This document shows, piece after piece, positions 44,083 to 52,420 of a DNA stretch of 64,000 nucleotides. Both the position numbers and the translations under genes were made by a program. Source of the DNA: Streptomyces akebiae (GTDB taxonomy: Bacteria > Actinomycetota > Actinomycetes > Streptomycetales > Streptomycetaceae); assembly GCF_019599145.1 (NCBI RefSeq), contig NZ_CP080647.1:8742001-8806000 (forward strand), written 5' to 3'. Positions within the stretch are counted from its first letter, which is position 1; each line of letters opens with the position of its first letter. The notes below the pieces were generated by a model, which saw only the letters and a list, made by a program, of their open reading frames with translations, was not told the origin of the DNA and made no database searches.

Positions 44083-44276
44083 TCGTCAGCCGCCTGTGAA
44101 GGATGACCTGTCGGATTCGGGCTGGCGAAGTTGCCCGGCCGCTGACGCGGCTTCACCCCAAGGGCTGCTCGGCGCGGTCATGGCTTGACCGTTCCGGCGA
44201 CCCGTCGTGCTTGGGTCCTCCACTCCTGCCGATGCACTCCTGTCGACCGGTCATCCGGGCGGCGGCAGGACTCGGC
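44083..44276 (-). ncRNA. c-di-AMP (ydaO/yuaA-type) riboswitch
   Basis: Reading the minus strand from 44276: GCCGAGTCCTGCC, a GGCAGGAGTGGAGGACCCA stretch, CCTTGGGGTGAAG, then GGGCAACTTCGCCAGCCCGA, ATCCGACAGGTCATCC and TTCACAGGCGG just before the ATG. The GGGGTGAA and CCGAATCCGACAG elements are hallmarks of the ydaO class. It would shut or open expression of the NlpC/P60 gene in response to c-di-AMP. The further upstream stretch to 44618 holds a GC hairpin (44291-44309) and no gene. Confidence 0.9.
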
Positions 44277-44362
44277 GTCCACCCGGATCGCCCCGCCGCT
44301 GCGGCGGGGGCTTGTCGTCAGGAAGGGATCTTGACGCACGGACGTCCGAAAATCCCAACGGA

Positions 44363-44378
44363 ACCACGGATTTGTGGT
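44363..44378. repeat. Inverted repeat ACCAC-N6-GTGGT
   Basis: A short inverted repeat upstream of the riboswitch in an AT-richer stretch, likely near the promoter of the NlpC/P60 transcript. No factor can be assigned. Confidence 0.35.
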
Positions 44379-44618
44379 CTTACTCACCACTCGCCCGTTC
44401 GGGTGGACAGAGCATTTTCGGCTGGTGTGTCCAGGCGGTCGAGGACGTCCGCACCAGCACCGGAATGATGCGTTCCGGCCTCGTGCCAGCCATGTTGCGC
44501 AACTTCACAGGTCCTCACGACGTATGGGCCGATAGGTCGATCGCGGTAGGCCGTCCGGACGGCACGAAGCCTGGACCGGACGCCCCGTCAGTAGTACGGC
44601 GAGCGCCCCGGGATCGGT

Positions 44619-44936
44619 TCAGGCCGGCGAGTCCTCGGGCTCCGGCGGCAGCGCCACCCGGCCCGCCCGTCGCTCGCCGTCCAGGACCCGCAGGGCTCGC
44701 GCGAGCGTCGGGGCGTGCACCTCGTTCTCCCCGCGCCTGTGCATCAGCTCGAGCGCGTCGCGCAGAGCGGTCGCCTTGGCGACGAGAGCCTGCGCCGCGC
44801 GCAACCCGCGGTACGTATCGCCCGGTCGGGCCGGATTGATCCGGCCGAGCAGATCGACCACGTCCAGGTAACGGTCGATCAGCTCGGCCTCGGCGCGCGT
44901 GAGCGCGGGCAACGGCGGCAGTTCGGGTGGGAGCAT
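44619..44936 (-). CDS. Hypothetical protein encoded after clpP
   Basis: 105 residues, not recognised. It starts MLPPELPPLPALTRAEAELI and is helical, with a central EHDA-like stretch (AQALVAKATALRDALELMHR) and an acidic end. It begins 7 bases after the clpP stop on the same strand, so the two genes form an operon. A role as ClpP-associated factor or substrate is possible but is inference from position only. Confidence 0.65.
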   Translation of the reverse strand: MLPPELPPLPALTRAEAELIDRYLDVVDLLGRINPARPGDTYRGLRAAQALVAKATALRDALELMHRRGENEVHAPTLARALRVLDGERRAGRVALPPEPEDSPA

Positions 44937-44943
44937 CGACGGC

Positions 44944-45585
44944 TCACCTCGCGCCGGGGAGCGTGCGCGTGGTCCTGTGGCTCGGGATCACCCGATCGGC
45001 CAGGCCGTACTCCACCGCCGCCTCCGCGTCGAGGAACGTGTCCCGCTCGATGTCGGCGCTGATCCGCTCCGGGCTCCGGCCCGTGTGCCGGACGAGCATC
45101 TCCTCCAGCCTGCGGCGATTGCGCGTCAGTTCCTGGGCCTGGATCGCCAGATCGTCGGCCTGTCCCTCGATCCGTTCGGCCACCGCCGGCTGGTGGATCA
45201 GTACACGCGCCCCCGGAAGCACGAACCGCTTGCCCGGCGTGCCCGCCGCGAGCAGCACCGCGGCGGCCGAACCCGCCTGCCCCAGGCAGATGGTCTCCAC
45301 GTCGCAGGTGACGAAGCGGATGGTGTCGTAGATCGCCGTCATCGCGCTGAACGAGCCGCCGGGCGAGTTGATGTACAGCGAGATGTCGCGGTCCGGCGAC
45401 TGGTGCTCGAGGTGCATGAACTGCGCCATCACGTCGTTCGCCGACGTGTCGTCGATCTGCGTCCCGAGGAACACGATCCGTTCTTCCAGCAACTTCGAGT
45501 ACGGATCCATCGTTCGGTGACCCGCAGTGGTGCGCTCGGTGAACCCGGGCAGCACCTGGCGGGCCGACGGTCGGTTCGCGGGCAT
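44944..45585 (-). CDS. clpP: ATP-dependent Clp protease proteolytic subunit
   Basis: 213 residues. The catalytic triad is visible: Ser-106 in [10 protein letters not shown], His-131 in VLIHQPA, Asp-182 in ERDTFLD. The handle region [13 protein letters not shown] is canonical. GAGGAGG stands before the ATG. It is a single clpP without an adjoining clpP partner or clpX/clpC. Streptomyces usually has several clpP genes; this copy resembles the accessory type (GQAGSAAA instead of GQAASMGA). Confidence 0.92.
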   Translation of the reverse strand: MPANRPSARQVLPGFTERTTAGHRTMDPYSKLLEERIVFLGTQIDDTSANDVMAQFMHLEHQSPDRDISLYINSPGGSFSAMTAIYDTIRFVTCDVETICLGQAGSAAAVLLAAGTPGKRFVLPGARVLIHQPAVAERIEGQADDLAIQAQELTRNRRRLEEMLVRHTGRSPERISADIERDTFLDAEAAVEYGLADRVIPSHRTTRTLPGAR

Positions 45586-45827
45586 GGGACACGCCTCCTC
45601 TGATCGACTCTGTCAAAAATGTACAGGACGTACGTATGCGGGGAGGGGAGGATCGGCCGAAAGCGAAAATCCGCGCGGGGAGCCGGTTCCGCAGGGATCG
45701 TGTGAGCGGTTCGGTCCGGCGAGCGGCGCGCGGCGCGCGGCGCGCGGGCGGGGGTGGGGGTGCGGGCGGGGCCGGTGGAAGGGCCAGAAGGGGATCTTCC
45801 GCCCGGGGTGGCGCGGGGCGCCAGGTC

Positions 45828-45833
45828 TAAGCT
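45828..45833 (+). promoter_or_regulatory. -10-like TAAGCT ahead of phd
   Basis: TAAGCT lies 7 bases from the phd ATG, which suggests a leaderless transcript. No -35 stands out. The rest of the 255-base gap from 45586 is GC-rich, with GCGCGCGGC repeats around 45720-45750, and shows no gene. Confidence 0.35.
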
Positions 45834-45840
45834 GGGCTCC

Positions 45841-46119
45841 ATGGCCTACGAGATTCCGGTGACGCAAGCCAGGGCTGAGCTCGCCGATCTGATCAACCGC
45901 GTGGTCTACGGCGGCGAGCGCGTCGTCGTGACGCGGCACGGAAAGCCCCTCGTCGCCCTGGTCTCCGCAGTCGACCTGGAGCAGCTCGAAGCCCTGCAGG
46001 AGCCGGCCGACGAGCCGGTGATCAGTGCCGTCTCCCGAGTCCGCGAGGTCGCCCCCGCGGCGCGGGAGCAGCAGCGGTTCGGCATCGCGGCCGAGCATCG
46101 GGGGCCGGGGGCTTCCTAG
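45841..46119 (+). CDS. Phd/YefM-type antitoxin without adjacent toxin
   Basis: 92 residues. The Phd fold is clear: EIPVTQARAELADLINRVVY, GERVVVTRHGKPLVALVSAV, then a disordered C-terminal half that would bind a toxin. No Doc, YoeB or RelE-like gene follows; instead a MITE-like element is inserted exactly at the stop codon (TAG 46117-46119, within the CTAG target). It may be an orphan regulator, or its toxin gene has been lost. Confidence 0.85.
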   Translation: MAYEIPVTQARAELADLINRVVYGGERVVVTRHGKPLVALVSAVDLEQLEALQEPADEPVISAVSRVREVAPAAREQQRFGIAAEHRGPGAS

Positions 46120-46258
46120 GTCCTGTCGTCACATTCCCGCCGCCCCCGAAGCGCGGCCCCGCGGCGTCGTGGGCGTACCTCCCGGTCGAGCGCAGCCGAG
46201 AGTGGGGGAAGAGTGCGTGGCGTCGCGGGGCAGGCGGGAATGTGACGGCAGGGCCTAG
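46116..46258. mobile_element. MITE-like element with terminal inverted repeats and CTAG duplication
   Basis: Left arm 46120-46141 (GTCCTGTCGTCACATTCCCG...) and right arm 46233-46254 are inverted copies of 22 bases with two mismatches. CTAG flanks both sides (46116-46119, 46255-46258). The 135-base interior has no reading frame and contains a copy of the SLEP-like hairpin (46178-46210). This is the structure of a non-autonomous transposon moved by an IS5-type transposase that targets CTAG. No transposase gene is in the window. Confidence 0.8.
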
Positions 46259-46319
46259 TGGCGCCGTGCCGGCACTGCGCGTCAGCGCTGCCGCATGAGG
46301 ACTGCCCAGGAGCGCGCCC

Positions 46320-46389
46320 GAACGCACACTCCCGAACGCACACTCCCGGACGGGCACTCCCGGACGGGCACTCCCGGACGGGCACTCCC
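46320..46389. repeat. Five tandem 14-bp units
   Basis: Units read GAACGCACACTCCC (twice) and GGACGGGCACTCCC (three times), starting at 46320, 46334, 46348, 46362 and 46376. They lie between the MITE and the terminator of the exporter gene. Two subtypes in blocks show recent duplication. Confidence 0.85.
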
Positions 46390-46433
46390 GGAGGAGCGCT
46401 GCCCGCGACGGCTGCCCGATGACCGCCGCCGAA

Positions 46434-46477
46434 ACGACCGTGCGCCCCCGTCCGCTACAGCGGGGGCGTACGGCCGT
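46434..46477 (-). terminator. Hairpin downstream of the membrane exporter gene
   Basis: A 17-bp stem (ACGACCGTGCGCCCCCG with CGGGGGCGTACGGCCGT, two mismatches) and a 10-base loop stand 25 bases past the stop of the minus-strand exporter gene. It has no U run, which is usual for Streptomyces terminators. Confidence 0.6.
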
Positions 46478-46501
46478 GCGGGGCAGCGGTCGCCCGGCGA
46501 G

Positions 46502-47578
46502 TCAGTGGGCCGGGACCGGGGCCGGGGTCGGGGTCGGCTCCGGGGTGGAGGGTCCGCTGGGCCGGGTGCGGCGCTTGAGCAGGTCGCCCAGGAGAGTCGC
46601 CGTCAGGCCGAGGGCGGCCCACGCGGTCAGCACCAGGGTCGGGGTCAGGGCGCCGGCGCCGTCGAAGAAGGCCACCGACCTCAGGAGCGACGCCCCCGCA
46701 CCCGGCGGGAGGAGCTGACCGAGGGCGCCCACCGGCTCGGGGAGCATCTGGGGTGCCGAGGAGGCGCCCGCGAACGGGTTGCCGAGGAACACGATCAGCA
46801 GGGCGCCCAGACCGAGGCCCGCCCGGCCCAGCAGGGAGGCGAATCCGGCCACGGTGGCGCCGACGGCCAGGGTCGCCAGGCTCAGCACACCGGCTTCGGC
46901 CCACCAGTGGCCGCCGAGCAGGCCGAGCCAGCTGTCGGCGAGGGTGGCGGCAGCGGTACCGACCAGCGCGGCGGCCCCGATCAACGCGCCGACCGCGCGC
47001 CCCCGGCGCAGCCCGAGCAGGGTGACCATGGCGCCGGACGCCGTACCGGCCAGGGCCAGGGGCAGCACGCTCGAACCGAAAGCCGCGCCCCGCGGGTCGT
47101 TCGCCGGGCCGGCCACCACGTCGGTGGTCGCCACCCGGACGCCTTCCTCGGCGGCCTGCTGCGTCACGGCCTGCTGCAGCAGCTGGGCGACCATCGGGCT
47201 CGCGGCCGAGGCGGTGAGCAGCTTGGGCCCGGACTGGGTGACGACCACCGCGCCGTATACGGTCCGGTCCTCGATCGCGTCCCGCGCGGCCGCCTCGTCG
47301 GCGTAGCGGTGGATCTCGAACGCGCCGTCCCGCTGCTTCAGCTGCTGCTCGACCTGGGCCACGGCGGTCGCCGGTCCGGCCACGCCGAGCGGCAGGTCGC
47401 GGGGTGCGGTGCGGGCGTTGGGCCAGGCGAAGGCCCAGAGCGCGAGCGCCGCGACGAGCGGGATCAGGACGATCACCGCGACCATACGGCGGCCGGGGGG
47501 TAGCGAGGGGGCTGTGGGTGCCGTGGGCGCCGTGCCGGTGGCCTGGGCCGCGGTGGGTGCAGCGGATGGGGCGGACAT
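46502..47578 (-). CDS. ABC-2/YhgE-type membrane protein, putative exporter
   Basis: 358 residues. A Pro/Ala-rich N-terminus, one TM helix (MVAVIVLIPLVAALALWAFA), an extracytoplasmic domain of about 110 residues, then five or six TM helices (from SSVLPLALAGTASGAMVTLL). This is the layout of YhgE/Pip/DUF3533-type ABC-2 permeases. AAGGAG precedes the ATG. No ATPase gene is adjacent. It is divergent from a TetR repressor, and both promoters carry the same operator sequence, so expression is probably induced by a drug-like compound. Confidence 0.8.
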   Translation of the reverse strand: MSAPSAAPTAAQATGTAPTAPTAPSLPPGRRMVAVIVLIPLVAALALWAFAWPNARTAPRDLPLGVAGPATAVAQVEQQLKQRDGAFEIHRYADEAAARDAIEDRTVYGAVVVTQSGPKLLTASAASPMVAQLLQQAVTQQAAEEGVRVATTDVVAGPANDPRGAAFGSSVLPLALAGTASGAMVTLLGLRRGRAVGALIGAAALVGTAAATLADSWLGLLGGHWWAEAGVLSLATLAVGATVAGFASLLGRAGLGLGALLIVFLGNPFAGASSAPQMLPEPVGALGQLLPPGAGASLLRSVAFFDGAGALTPTLVLTAWAALGLTATLLGDLLKRRTRPSGPSTPEPTPTPAPVPAH

Positions 47579-47591
47579 GGCTCTCCTTAAA

Positions 47592-47613
47592 AAGAAGGAT
47601 CGTTCGTTTTCTT
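47592..47613. promoter_or_regulatory. TetR operator, copy 1
   Basis: AAGAAGGATCGTTCGTTTTC, 14 bases upstream of the exporter ATG. It repeats almost exactly at 47648. Imperfect dyad symmetry (GAACGTTC-like core) suits a TetR dimer. Confidence 0.7.
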
Positions 47614-47647
47614 GAATTCACCATGCTTGGAGGTGTCGGCGCTTGTC

Positions 47648-47670
47648 AAGAAGGAACGTTCGTTTTACTT
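47648..47670. promoter_or_regulatory. TetR operator, copy 2
   Basis: AAGAAGGAACGTTCGTTTTA lies 9 bases ahead of the TetR ATG, 56 bases from copy 1 and in the same orientation. The core AACGTT is a perfect palindrome. Binding here would repress the regulator itself. Confidence 0.7.
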
Positions 47671-47678
47671 TTGACGGC

Positions 47679-48308
47679 ATGCCCCGCGTATCCCAGGAGC
47701 GTCTAGACGCCCGCCGCCGCCAGATCCTCGACGCTGCCGCCCGCTGCTTCGCCCGCAACGGCTTCCATGCCACGTCCATGCAGGACGTGCTGAAGGAGGC
47801 CGACCTCTCGGCCGGAGCGGTCTACCGGTACTTCAGCGGCAAGGAGGAGCTGATCGCCGCGATCGTCGCCACGGTCCTCGGCGAGGTGCGCGAGGCGTTC
47901 GAGGAGGCCGCGCAGGAGGGCCCGCCTCCGCCGCCGGATGTGCTGATCGGCGCTGTTCTGCGCCGGATCCTGCACCGGCAGCCGTCGCTGGGGGAGGCGG
48001 GGGAGTCCCTGTACCCGAGGCTGATGGTGCAGGTGTGGGCCGAGACGCTGCGCAATCCCGAGCTGCACGCCATCCTGGAGGACGGTTTCGCCGAGGTCCG
48101 CAAGCCGTGGATCAAGATCGTCGAGGGGTACCAGGACGCCGGCCTGATGCGGGCCGACATCCCCGCGCTCAGCGTCGCGCGGACCATGGTGGCGCTCGCC
48201 CAGGGGTTCGCCGCCCAGCACGCGCTCTTCGGGGACGTGCCGATCCAGGTGGTCGAGCTGGGGGTGAAGGCGCTGACGAGCATGGGGGACCCGCGGGCCC
48301 GGGACTGA
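47679..48308 (+). CDS. TetR/AcrR family regulator
   Basis: 209 residues from ATG 47679 (MPRVSQERLDARRR). HTH: ILDAAARCFARNGFHATSMQ, then DVLKEADLSAGAVYRYFSGK. The C-terminal ligand domain is the AcrR type. It is divergent from the membrane exporter with a 100-base region carrying two matching operators. It should repress both genes until a ligand binds. Confidence 0.92.
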   Translation: MPRVSQERLDARRRQILDAAARCFARNGFHATSMQDVLKEADLSAGAVYRYFSGKEELIAAIVATVLGEVREAFEEAAQEGPPPPPDVLIGAVLRRILHRQPSLGEAGESLYPRLMVQVWAETLRNPELHAILEDGFAEVRKPWIKIVEGYQDAGLMRADIPALSVARTMVALAQGFAAQHALFGDVPIQVVELGVKALTSMGDPRARD

Positions 48309-48369
48309 GCGGGACCGGGCGGAGACGTGCGGTGACTGCCGGGGGAGCACCCGGCGGGGCGGCGGGGCG

Positions 48370-48411
48370 GCGCGCGGGGATCACGGTCCGGCGCGCGGGG
48401 ATCACGGTCCG
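48370..48411. repeat. Two tandem 21-bp repeats upstream of ureA
   Basis: GCGCGCGGGGATCACGGTCCG occurs twice with no mismatch (48370-48390, 48391-48411). The second copy ends one base before the GlnR-type box. It may be a recent duplication of upstream promoter DNA. Confidence 0.8.
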
Positions 48412-48412
48412 G

Positions 48413-48428
48413 TTAACGTCGCCGAAAC
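48413..48428 (+). promoter_or_regulatory. GlnR-type box upstream of ureA
   Basis: TTAAC-GTCGCC-GAAAC fits the actinobacterial GlnR consensus GTnAC-n6-GAAAC except for the first base. It lies 100 bases ahead of ureA. GlnR control of ureA is established in S. coelicolor, so the urease operon here is probably in the nitrogen regulon. Confidence 0.7.
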
Positions 48429-48527
48429 GCCGCCCAATTAGCCTGCGGCCACGCCACCAGCGAATTTGCCCGGTGGCGAGGCAACCGGATCCCGCACGGT
48501 CCGGAGCGAGGATGTGAGGTGGACGCC

Positions 48528-48830
48528 GTGCAACTGACCCCGCACGAGCAGGAGAGGCTGCTGATCCATGTGGCGGCCGACGTGGCGGAGAGGCGCCGGG
48601 CCCGCGGCCTGAAGCTGAACCACCCCGAGGCCGTCGCGCTCATCACCGCGCACCTCCTCGAAGGCGCGCGGGACGGCCGTACGGTGGCCGAGCTCATGGC
48701 GTCCGGACGGAAGTTGCTCACCCGGGACGATGTCATGGAGGGCATCCCCGAGATGATCCACGACGTCCAGGTCGAGGCGACCTTCCCGGACGGCACCAAG
48801 CTCGTCACCGTCCACGACCCGATCGTCTGA
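48528..48830 (+). CDS. ureA: Urease subunit gamma
   Basis: 100 residues from GTG 48528, giving the canonical start [20 protein letters not shown] and the standard length. GAGGTGG lies 6 bases ahead. GTG 48519 would add three residues. The C-terminus [20 protein letters not shown] is typical. UreA is the small structural subunit of the UreABC urease, which hydrolyses urea to ammonia and carbamate. Confidence 0.95.
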   Translation: MQLTPHEQERLLIHVAADVAERRRARGLKLNHPEAVALITAHLLEGARDGRTVAELMASGRKLLTRDDVMEGIPEMIHDVQVEATFPDGTKLVTVHDPIV

Positions 48831-48842
48831 GGGGGAGTGCCC

Positions 48843-49154
48843 GTGATTCCCGGAGAGATCCTGTTCGCCTCGGATCCGATCGTCTACAACGAGGGCCGTG
48901 AGGTCACCAGGCTCACCGTCCTCAACGCCGCCGACCGGCCCGTCCAGGTCGGCTCCCACTACCACTTCGCCGAGGCCAACCCCGGCCTGGAGTTCGACCG
49001 CGCCGCCGCGCGCGGCAAGCGGCTGAACGTCGCCGCCGGCACCGCCGTCCGTTTCGAGCCCGGGATCCCCGTCGACGTCGAACTCGTACCGCTCACCGGC
49101 GCCCGTGTCGTGCCCGGCCTGCGCGGGGAGACCGGAGGTGCTCTCGATGCCTGA
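48843..49154 (+). CDS. ureB: Urease subunit beta
   Basis: 103 residues from GTG 48843 ([13 protein letters not shown]), with GGGGGAG five bases ahead; GTG 48837 overlaps that ribosome site and is less likely. The typical [20 protein letters not shown] and GTAVRFEPG segments are present. It overlaps ureC by 8 bases. Confidence 0.95.
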   Translation: MIPGEILFASDPIVYNEGREVTRLTVLNAADRPVQVGSHYHFAEANPGLEFDRAAARGKRLNVAAGTAVRFEPGIPVDVELVPLTGARVVPGLRGETGGALDA

Positions 49155-50868
49155 GATCTCGCGTGCCGCGTACGCCGACCTGTTCGGCCCCACCACCGGA
49201 GACCGCATCCGGCTCGCCGACACCGATCTGCTCGTCGAGATCGAGGAGGACCGCTCCGGCGGGCCCGGACTCGCCGGGGACGAGGCCGTGTTCGGCGGCG
49301 GCAAGGTCATCCGCGAATCCATGGGGCAGGCGCGTGCTACGCGCGCAGAAGGCACCCCGGACACGGTCATCACCGGCGCGGTGATCATCGACCACTGGGG
49401 CATCGTCAAGGCCGACATCGGCATCCGTGACGGCCGGATCACCGGTATCGGCAAGGCCGGCAACCCCGACACCATGGACGGCATCCACCCCGACCTCGTC
49501 ATCGGCCCCGAGACGGAGATCATCGCGGGCAACGGGCGGATCGTCACCGCGGGCGCCATCGACGCCCACGTCCACTTCATCTGTCCGCAGATCGCCGACG
49601 AGGCCCTGTCGTCCGGTGTCACGACCCTGGTCGGCGGCGGCACGGGACCGGCGGAGGGCTCGAAGGCCACGACCGTCACCCCCGGCCCGTGGCATCTCGC
49701 CCGGATGCTGGAGGCGATGGAGCAGTACCCGCTCAACATCGGCTTCCTCGGCAAGGGCAACACGGTCTCGCACGAGGCGATGCTGTCCCAGATCCGTGGG
49801 GGCGCCCTCGGCCTCAAGCTGCACGAGGACTGGGGTTCGACCCCGGCGGTCATCGACGCCTCCCTGACCGTCGCCGAACGGACCGGCATCCAGGTCGCCA
49901 TCCACACGGACACCCTCAACGAGGCCGGTTTCGTGGGGGACACCCTCGCCGCGATCGCCGGACGTGGCATCCACGCGTACCACACCGAGGGAGCCGGCGG
50001 CGGCCACGCGCCCGACATCATGACCGTGGTCTCCGAGCCGCACGTCCTGCCCAGCTCCACCAACCCGACCCGCCCCTACACCGTCAACACCGCCGAGGAA
50101 CACCTCGACATGCTGATGGTCTGCCACCATCTGAACGCGGCCGTGCCGGAGGACCTCGCGTTCGCTGAGTCCCGGATCCGGCCGTCGACCATCGGCGCCG
50201 AGGACATCCTGCACGACCTGGGCGCGATCTCGATCATCTCCTCCGACGCGCAGGCCATGGGCCGGGTGGGTGAGGTCGTCCTGCGGACCTGGCAGACCGC
50301 GCACGTGATGAAGAGGCGGCGGGGCGCGCTCCCCGGTGACGGGCGCGCGGACAACCGACGGGTACGGCGCTATGTCGCCAAGTACACGATCAACCCGGCG
50401 CTCGCGCAAGGGCTCGCCCGGGAGATCGGGTCCGTGGAGAGCGGGAAGCTCGCCGACCTCGTGCTGTGGGAGCCGGCGTTCTTCGGCGTCAAGCCGCAGG
50501 TCGTGATCAAGGGCGGACAGATCGCGTACGCGCAGATGGGCGACGCCAACGCCTCCATCCCCACGCCGCAGCCGATCCTTCCGCGTCCCATGTACGGGGC
50601 GATCGGGCGGGCCCCCGCCGCGAACTCGTTCAACTTCGTGGCGCCGCTCGCCATCGAGGACGGGCTGCCGGAGCGGCTGTCGCTGGGCAAACGGTTCGTG
50701 GCCATCGAGTCGACCCGGGGGGTCACCAAGGCCGACATGCGGGAGAACGACGCGCGGCCCGAGGTGCGCGTCGACCCCGACAGCTTCGCCGTGCACATCG
50801 ACGGGGAGTTGGTGGAGGCCACGCCGGCCGCCGAACTGCCCATGGCCCAGCGTTACTTCCTCTTCTGA
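49147..50868 (+). CDS. ureC: Urease subunit alpha
   Basis: 573 residues, catalytic subunit. The nickel ligands are visible: HVH in [12 protein letters not shown], the carbamylated Lys in [10 protein letters not shown], His in [13 protein letters not shown], His in [15 protein letters not shown], and Asp in [10 protein letters not shown]. The flap His/Cys is [10 protein letters not shown] 49147 matches the family start ([19 protein letters not shown]). All active-site residues are intact. Confidence 0.97.
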   Translation: MPEISRAAYADLFGPTTGDRIRLADTDLLVEIEEDRSGGPGLAGDEAVFGGGKVIRESMGQARATRAEGTPDTVITGAVIIDHWGIVKADIGIRDGRITGIGKAGNPDTMDGIHPDLVIGPETEIIAGNGRIVTAGAIDAHVHFICPQIADEALSSGVTTLVGGGTGPAEGSKATTVTPGPWHLARMLEAMEQYPLNIGFLGKGNTVSHEAMLSQIRGGALGLKLHEDWGSTPAVIDASLTVAERTGIQVAIHTDTLNEAGFVGDTLAAIAGRGIHAYHTEGAGGGHAPDIMTVVSEPHVLPSSTNPTRPYTVNTAEEHLDMLMVCHHLNAAVPEDLAFAESRIRPSTIGAEDILHDLGAISIISSDAQAMGRVGEVVLRTWQTAHVMKRRRGALPGDGRADNRRVRRYVAKYTINPALAQGLAREIGSVESGKLADLVLWEPAFFGVKPQVVIKGGQIAYAQMGDANASIPTPQPILPRPMYGAIGRAPAANSFNFVAPLAIEDGLPERLSLGKRFVAIESTRGVTKADMRENDARPEVRVDPDSFAVHIDGELVEATPAAELPMAQRYFLF

Positions 50869-51542
50869 TGTCCCGGGCGACTCTTCTCGTCCTGGCCGAC
50901 GGCCGCTTTCCCGCCGGGGGGCACGCGCACTCCGGCGGGGCCGAGGCGGCCGTCAAGGCGGGATCGATCACCGGGGCGGAGGGGCTGGAGGCGTTCTGCC
51001 GGGGGCGTCTGCACACTGTCGGGCTGGTGTCGGCGTCTCTCGCGGCGGCCGCCGCGTCGGGCGTCGACCCGGTCGAGCTGGACGCGGCCGCCGACGCCCG
51101 TACGCCGTCGCTCGCCCTGCGGGTCGCCTCGCGGAAGCTGGGGCGGCAGTTGATGCGGGCGGCGCGGGCCACCTGGCCCTCCGGGGAACTGGACGAGGTG
51201 GCACGGGTGTTCCCCAAAGGGGCGCATCAGCCGGTCGTGCTGGGGGTGGCGGCCCGGGGCGCCGGGCTCGGCGCGGACGATGCCGCGTACTGCTCCGTGT
51301 ACGAGAGCGTGAGTGGGGCGGCGAGTGCGACGGTGCGGTTGCTGAGTCTCGATCCGTTCGCCGCGACGGGGGTGTTGGCGCGGTTGGCTCCTGAGATGGA
51401 TGCCGTGGTGGGGGCGGCGGTCGAGGCGGCGCGGGCGGCGCGGGTCGGTGGCGTGGGGGGTCTGCCGGCGGCTTCCGGGCCGTTGTCGGAGATCAGCGCG
51501 GAGGCGCATGCGGCTTGGCCGGTGCGGTTGTTCGCGTCCTGA
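50868..51542 (+). CDS. ureF: Urease accessory protein UreF
   Basis: 224 residues. ATG overlaps the ureC stop (TGATG). Marks are LADGRFPAGGHAHSGGAEAA and the conserved FPKGAHQPVVLGVAARGAGL. UreF acts with UreD and UreG as the activation complex that loads nickel into apo-urease. Confidence 0.92.
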   Translation: MSRATLLVLADGRFPAGGHAHSGGAEAAVKAGSITGAEGLEAFCRGRLHTVGLVSASLAAAAASGVDPVELDAAADARTPSLALRVASRKLGRQLMRAARATWPSGELDEVARVFPKGAHQPVVLGVAARGAGLGADDAAYCSVYESVSGAASATVRLLSLDPFAATGVLARLAPEMDAVVGAAVEAARAARVGGVGGLPAASGPLSEISAEAHAAWPVRLFAS

Positions 51543-51550
51543 GCCTGGCT

Positions 51551-51651
51551 CGCCCCCGCCGCCCCTACCCGTCCCGTCCTTCAGGGGCTGCGCCCCTGTG
51601 CCCCCCAGACGTCCGTCCGGTGGGGCTTCTCGCGCAGTTCCCCGCGCCCCT
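51551..51651 (-). repeat. Dispersed Streptomyces repeat, copy B, between ureF and ureG
   Basis: On the minus strand it reads the same order of blocks as the copy at 11868-11965: GCGCGGGGAACTGCGCGAG, AGCCCCACCGG, AGGGGCGCAGCCCCTG, GACGGGTAGGGGCGGCGG. It occupies most of the 194-base gap between ureF and ureG. Confidence 0.7.
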
Positions 51652-51686
51652 ATAAGACCGCCGGGAACTGCGCGAGAAGCCCCACC
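51619..51686. repeat. Perfect 24-bp inverted repeat within the urease operon
   Basis: Left arm 51619-51642 (starts GGTGGGGCTTCTCGCGCAG) and right arm 51663-51686 are exact reverse complements with a 20-base loop. The RNA would form a very stable hairpin between ureF and ureG, so it may lower expression of ureG and ureD or protect the ureABCF transcript. Confidence 0.85.
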
Positions 51687-51736
51687 CGCCCGCAACACCC
51701 GCCCTACCTGACCCATCCGAAGAAGGAGCCGCAGTC

Positions 51737-52420
51737 ATGCATCTCGACCACACCCACTCCCACGACGGCCCCTCAGCCATCGGCGCGGACGCGCATCGGC
51801 CCGACGGCACCCGGCGTGCCCTGCGCGTGGGGCTCGGTGGGCCCGTCGGGTCCGGTAAGACGGCGACGGTCGCCGCGCTGTGCCGGGCGTTGCGGGACGA
51901 GTTGTCGCTCGCGGTCGTGACGAACGACATCTATACGCGGGAGGACGCCGAGTTCCTGCTGAAAGAAGCCGTGCTGCCGCCGGAGCGGATCACCGCCGTG
52001 GAGACGGGGGCGTGCCCGCACACGGCCATCCGGGACGACATCTCCGCGAACCTGGAGGCCGTGGAGGACCTGGAGGACGAGGTCGGTCCGCTCGACCTCA
52101 TCCTCGTCGAGTCCGGCGGCGACAACCTCACCGCCACCTTCTCCAAGGGGCTTGTCGACGCGCAGATCTTCGTCATCGACGTGGCAGGCGGGGACGACAT
52201 CCCCCGGAAGGGCGGGCCCGGTGTCACCACCGCCGACCTGCTCGTCGTCAACAAGACGGACCTCGCTCCGTACGTCGGGTCCGACCTCGCCCGGATGGCC
52301 GCGGACGCGAAGGCGCAGCGTGCGCAGCTGCCGGTGGTGTTCCAGTCGTTGCGCGGTGAGTCGGGGGTCGCGGAGGTCGCCGCCTGGGTGCGCGAGAAGC
52401 TCGCGGCGTGGACGGCATGA
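51737..52420 (+). CDS. ureG: Urease accessory GTPase UreG
   Basis: 227 residues. P-loop [14 protein letters not shown], metal site CPH in [14 protein letters not shown], Walker B-type [10 protein letters not shown], and NKTD guanine specificity motif. The N-terminus [12 protein letters not shown] is His-rich and may hold nickel, useful because no ureE gene is present. It precedes ureD by an ATGA overlap. Confidence 0.95.
   Translation: MHLDHTHSHDGPSAIGADAHRPDGTRRALRVGLGGPVGSGKTATVAALCRALRDELSLAVVTNDIYTREDAEFLLKEAVLPPERITAVETGACPHTAIRDDISANLEAVEDLEDEVGPLDLILVESGGDNLTATFSKGLVDAQIFVIDVAGGDDIPRKGGPGVTTADLLVVNKTDLAPYVGSDLARMAADAKAQRAQLPVVFQSLRGESGVAEVAAWVREKLAAWTA

Noticed and set aside
45611..45616. 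TTGACA on the minus strand upstream of clpP as -35 box
   Set aside because: No -10-like hexamer lies 16-19 bases downstream; the position would fall inside the ribosome-binding region.
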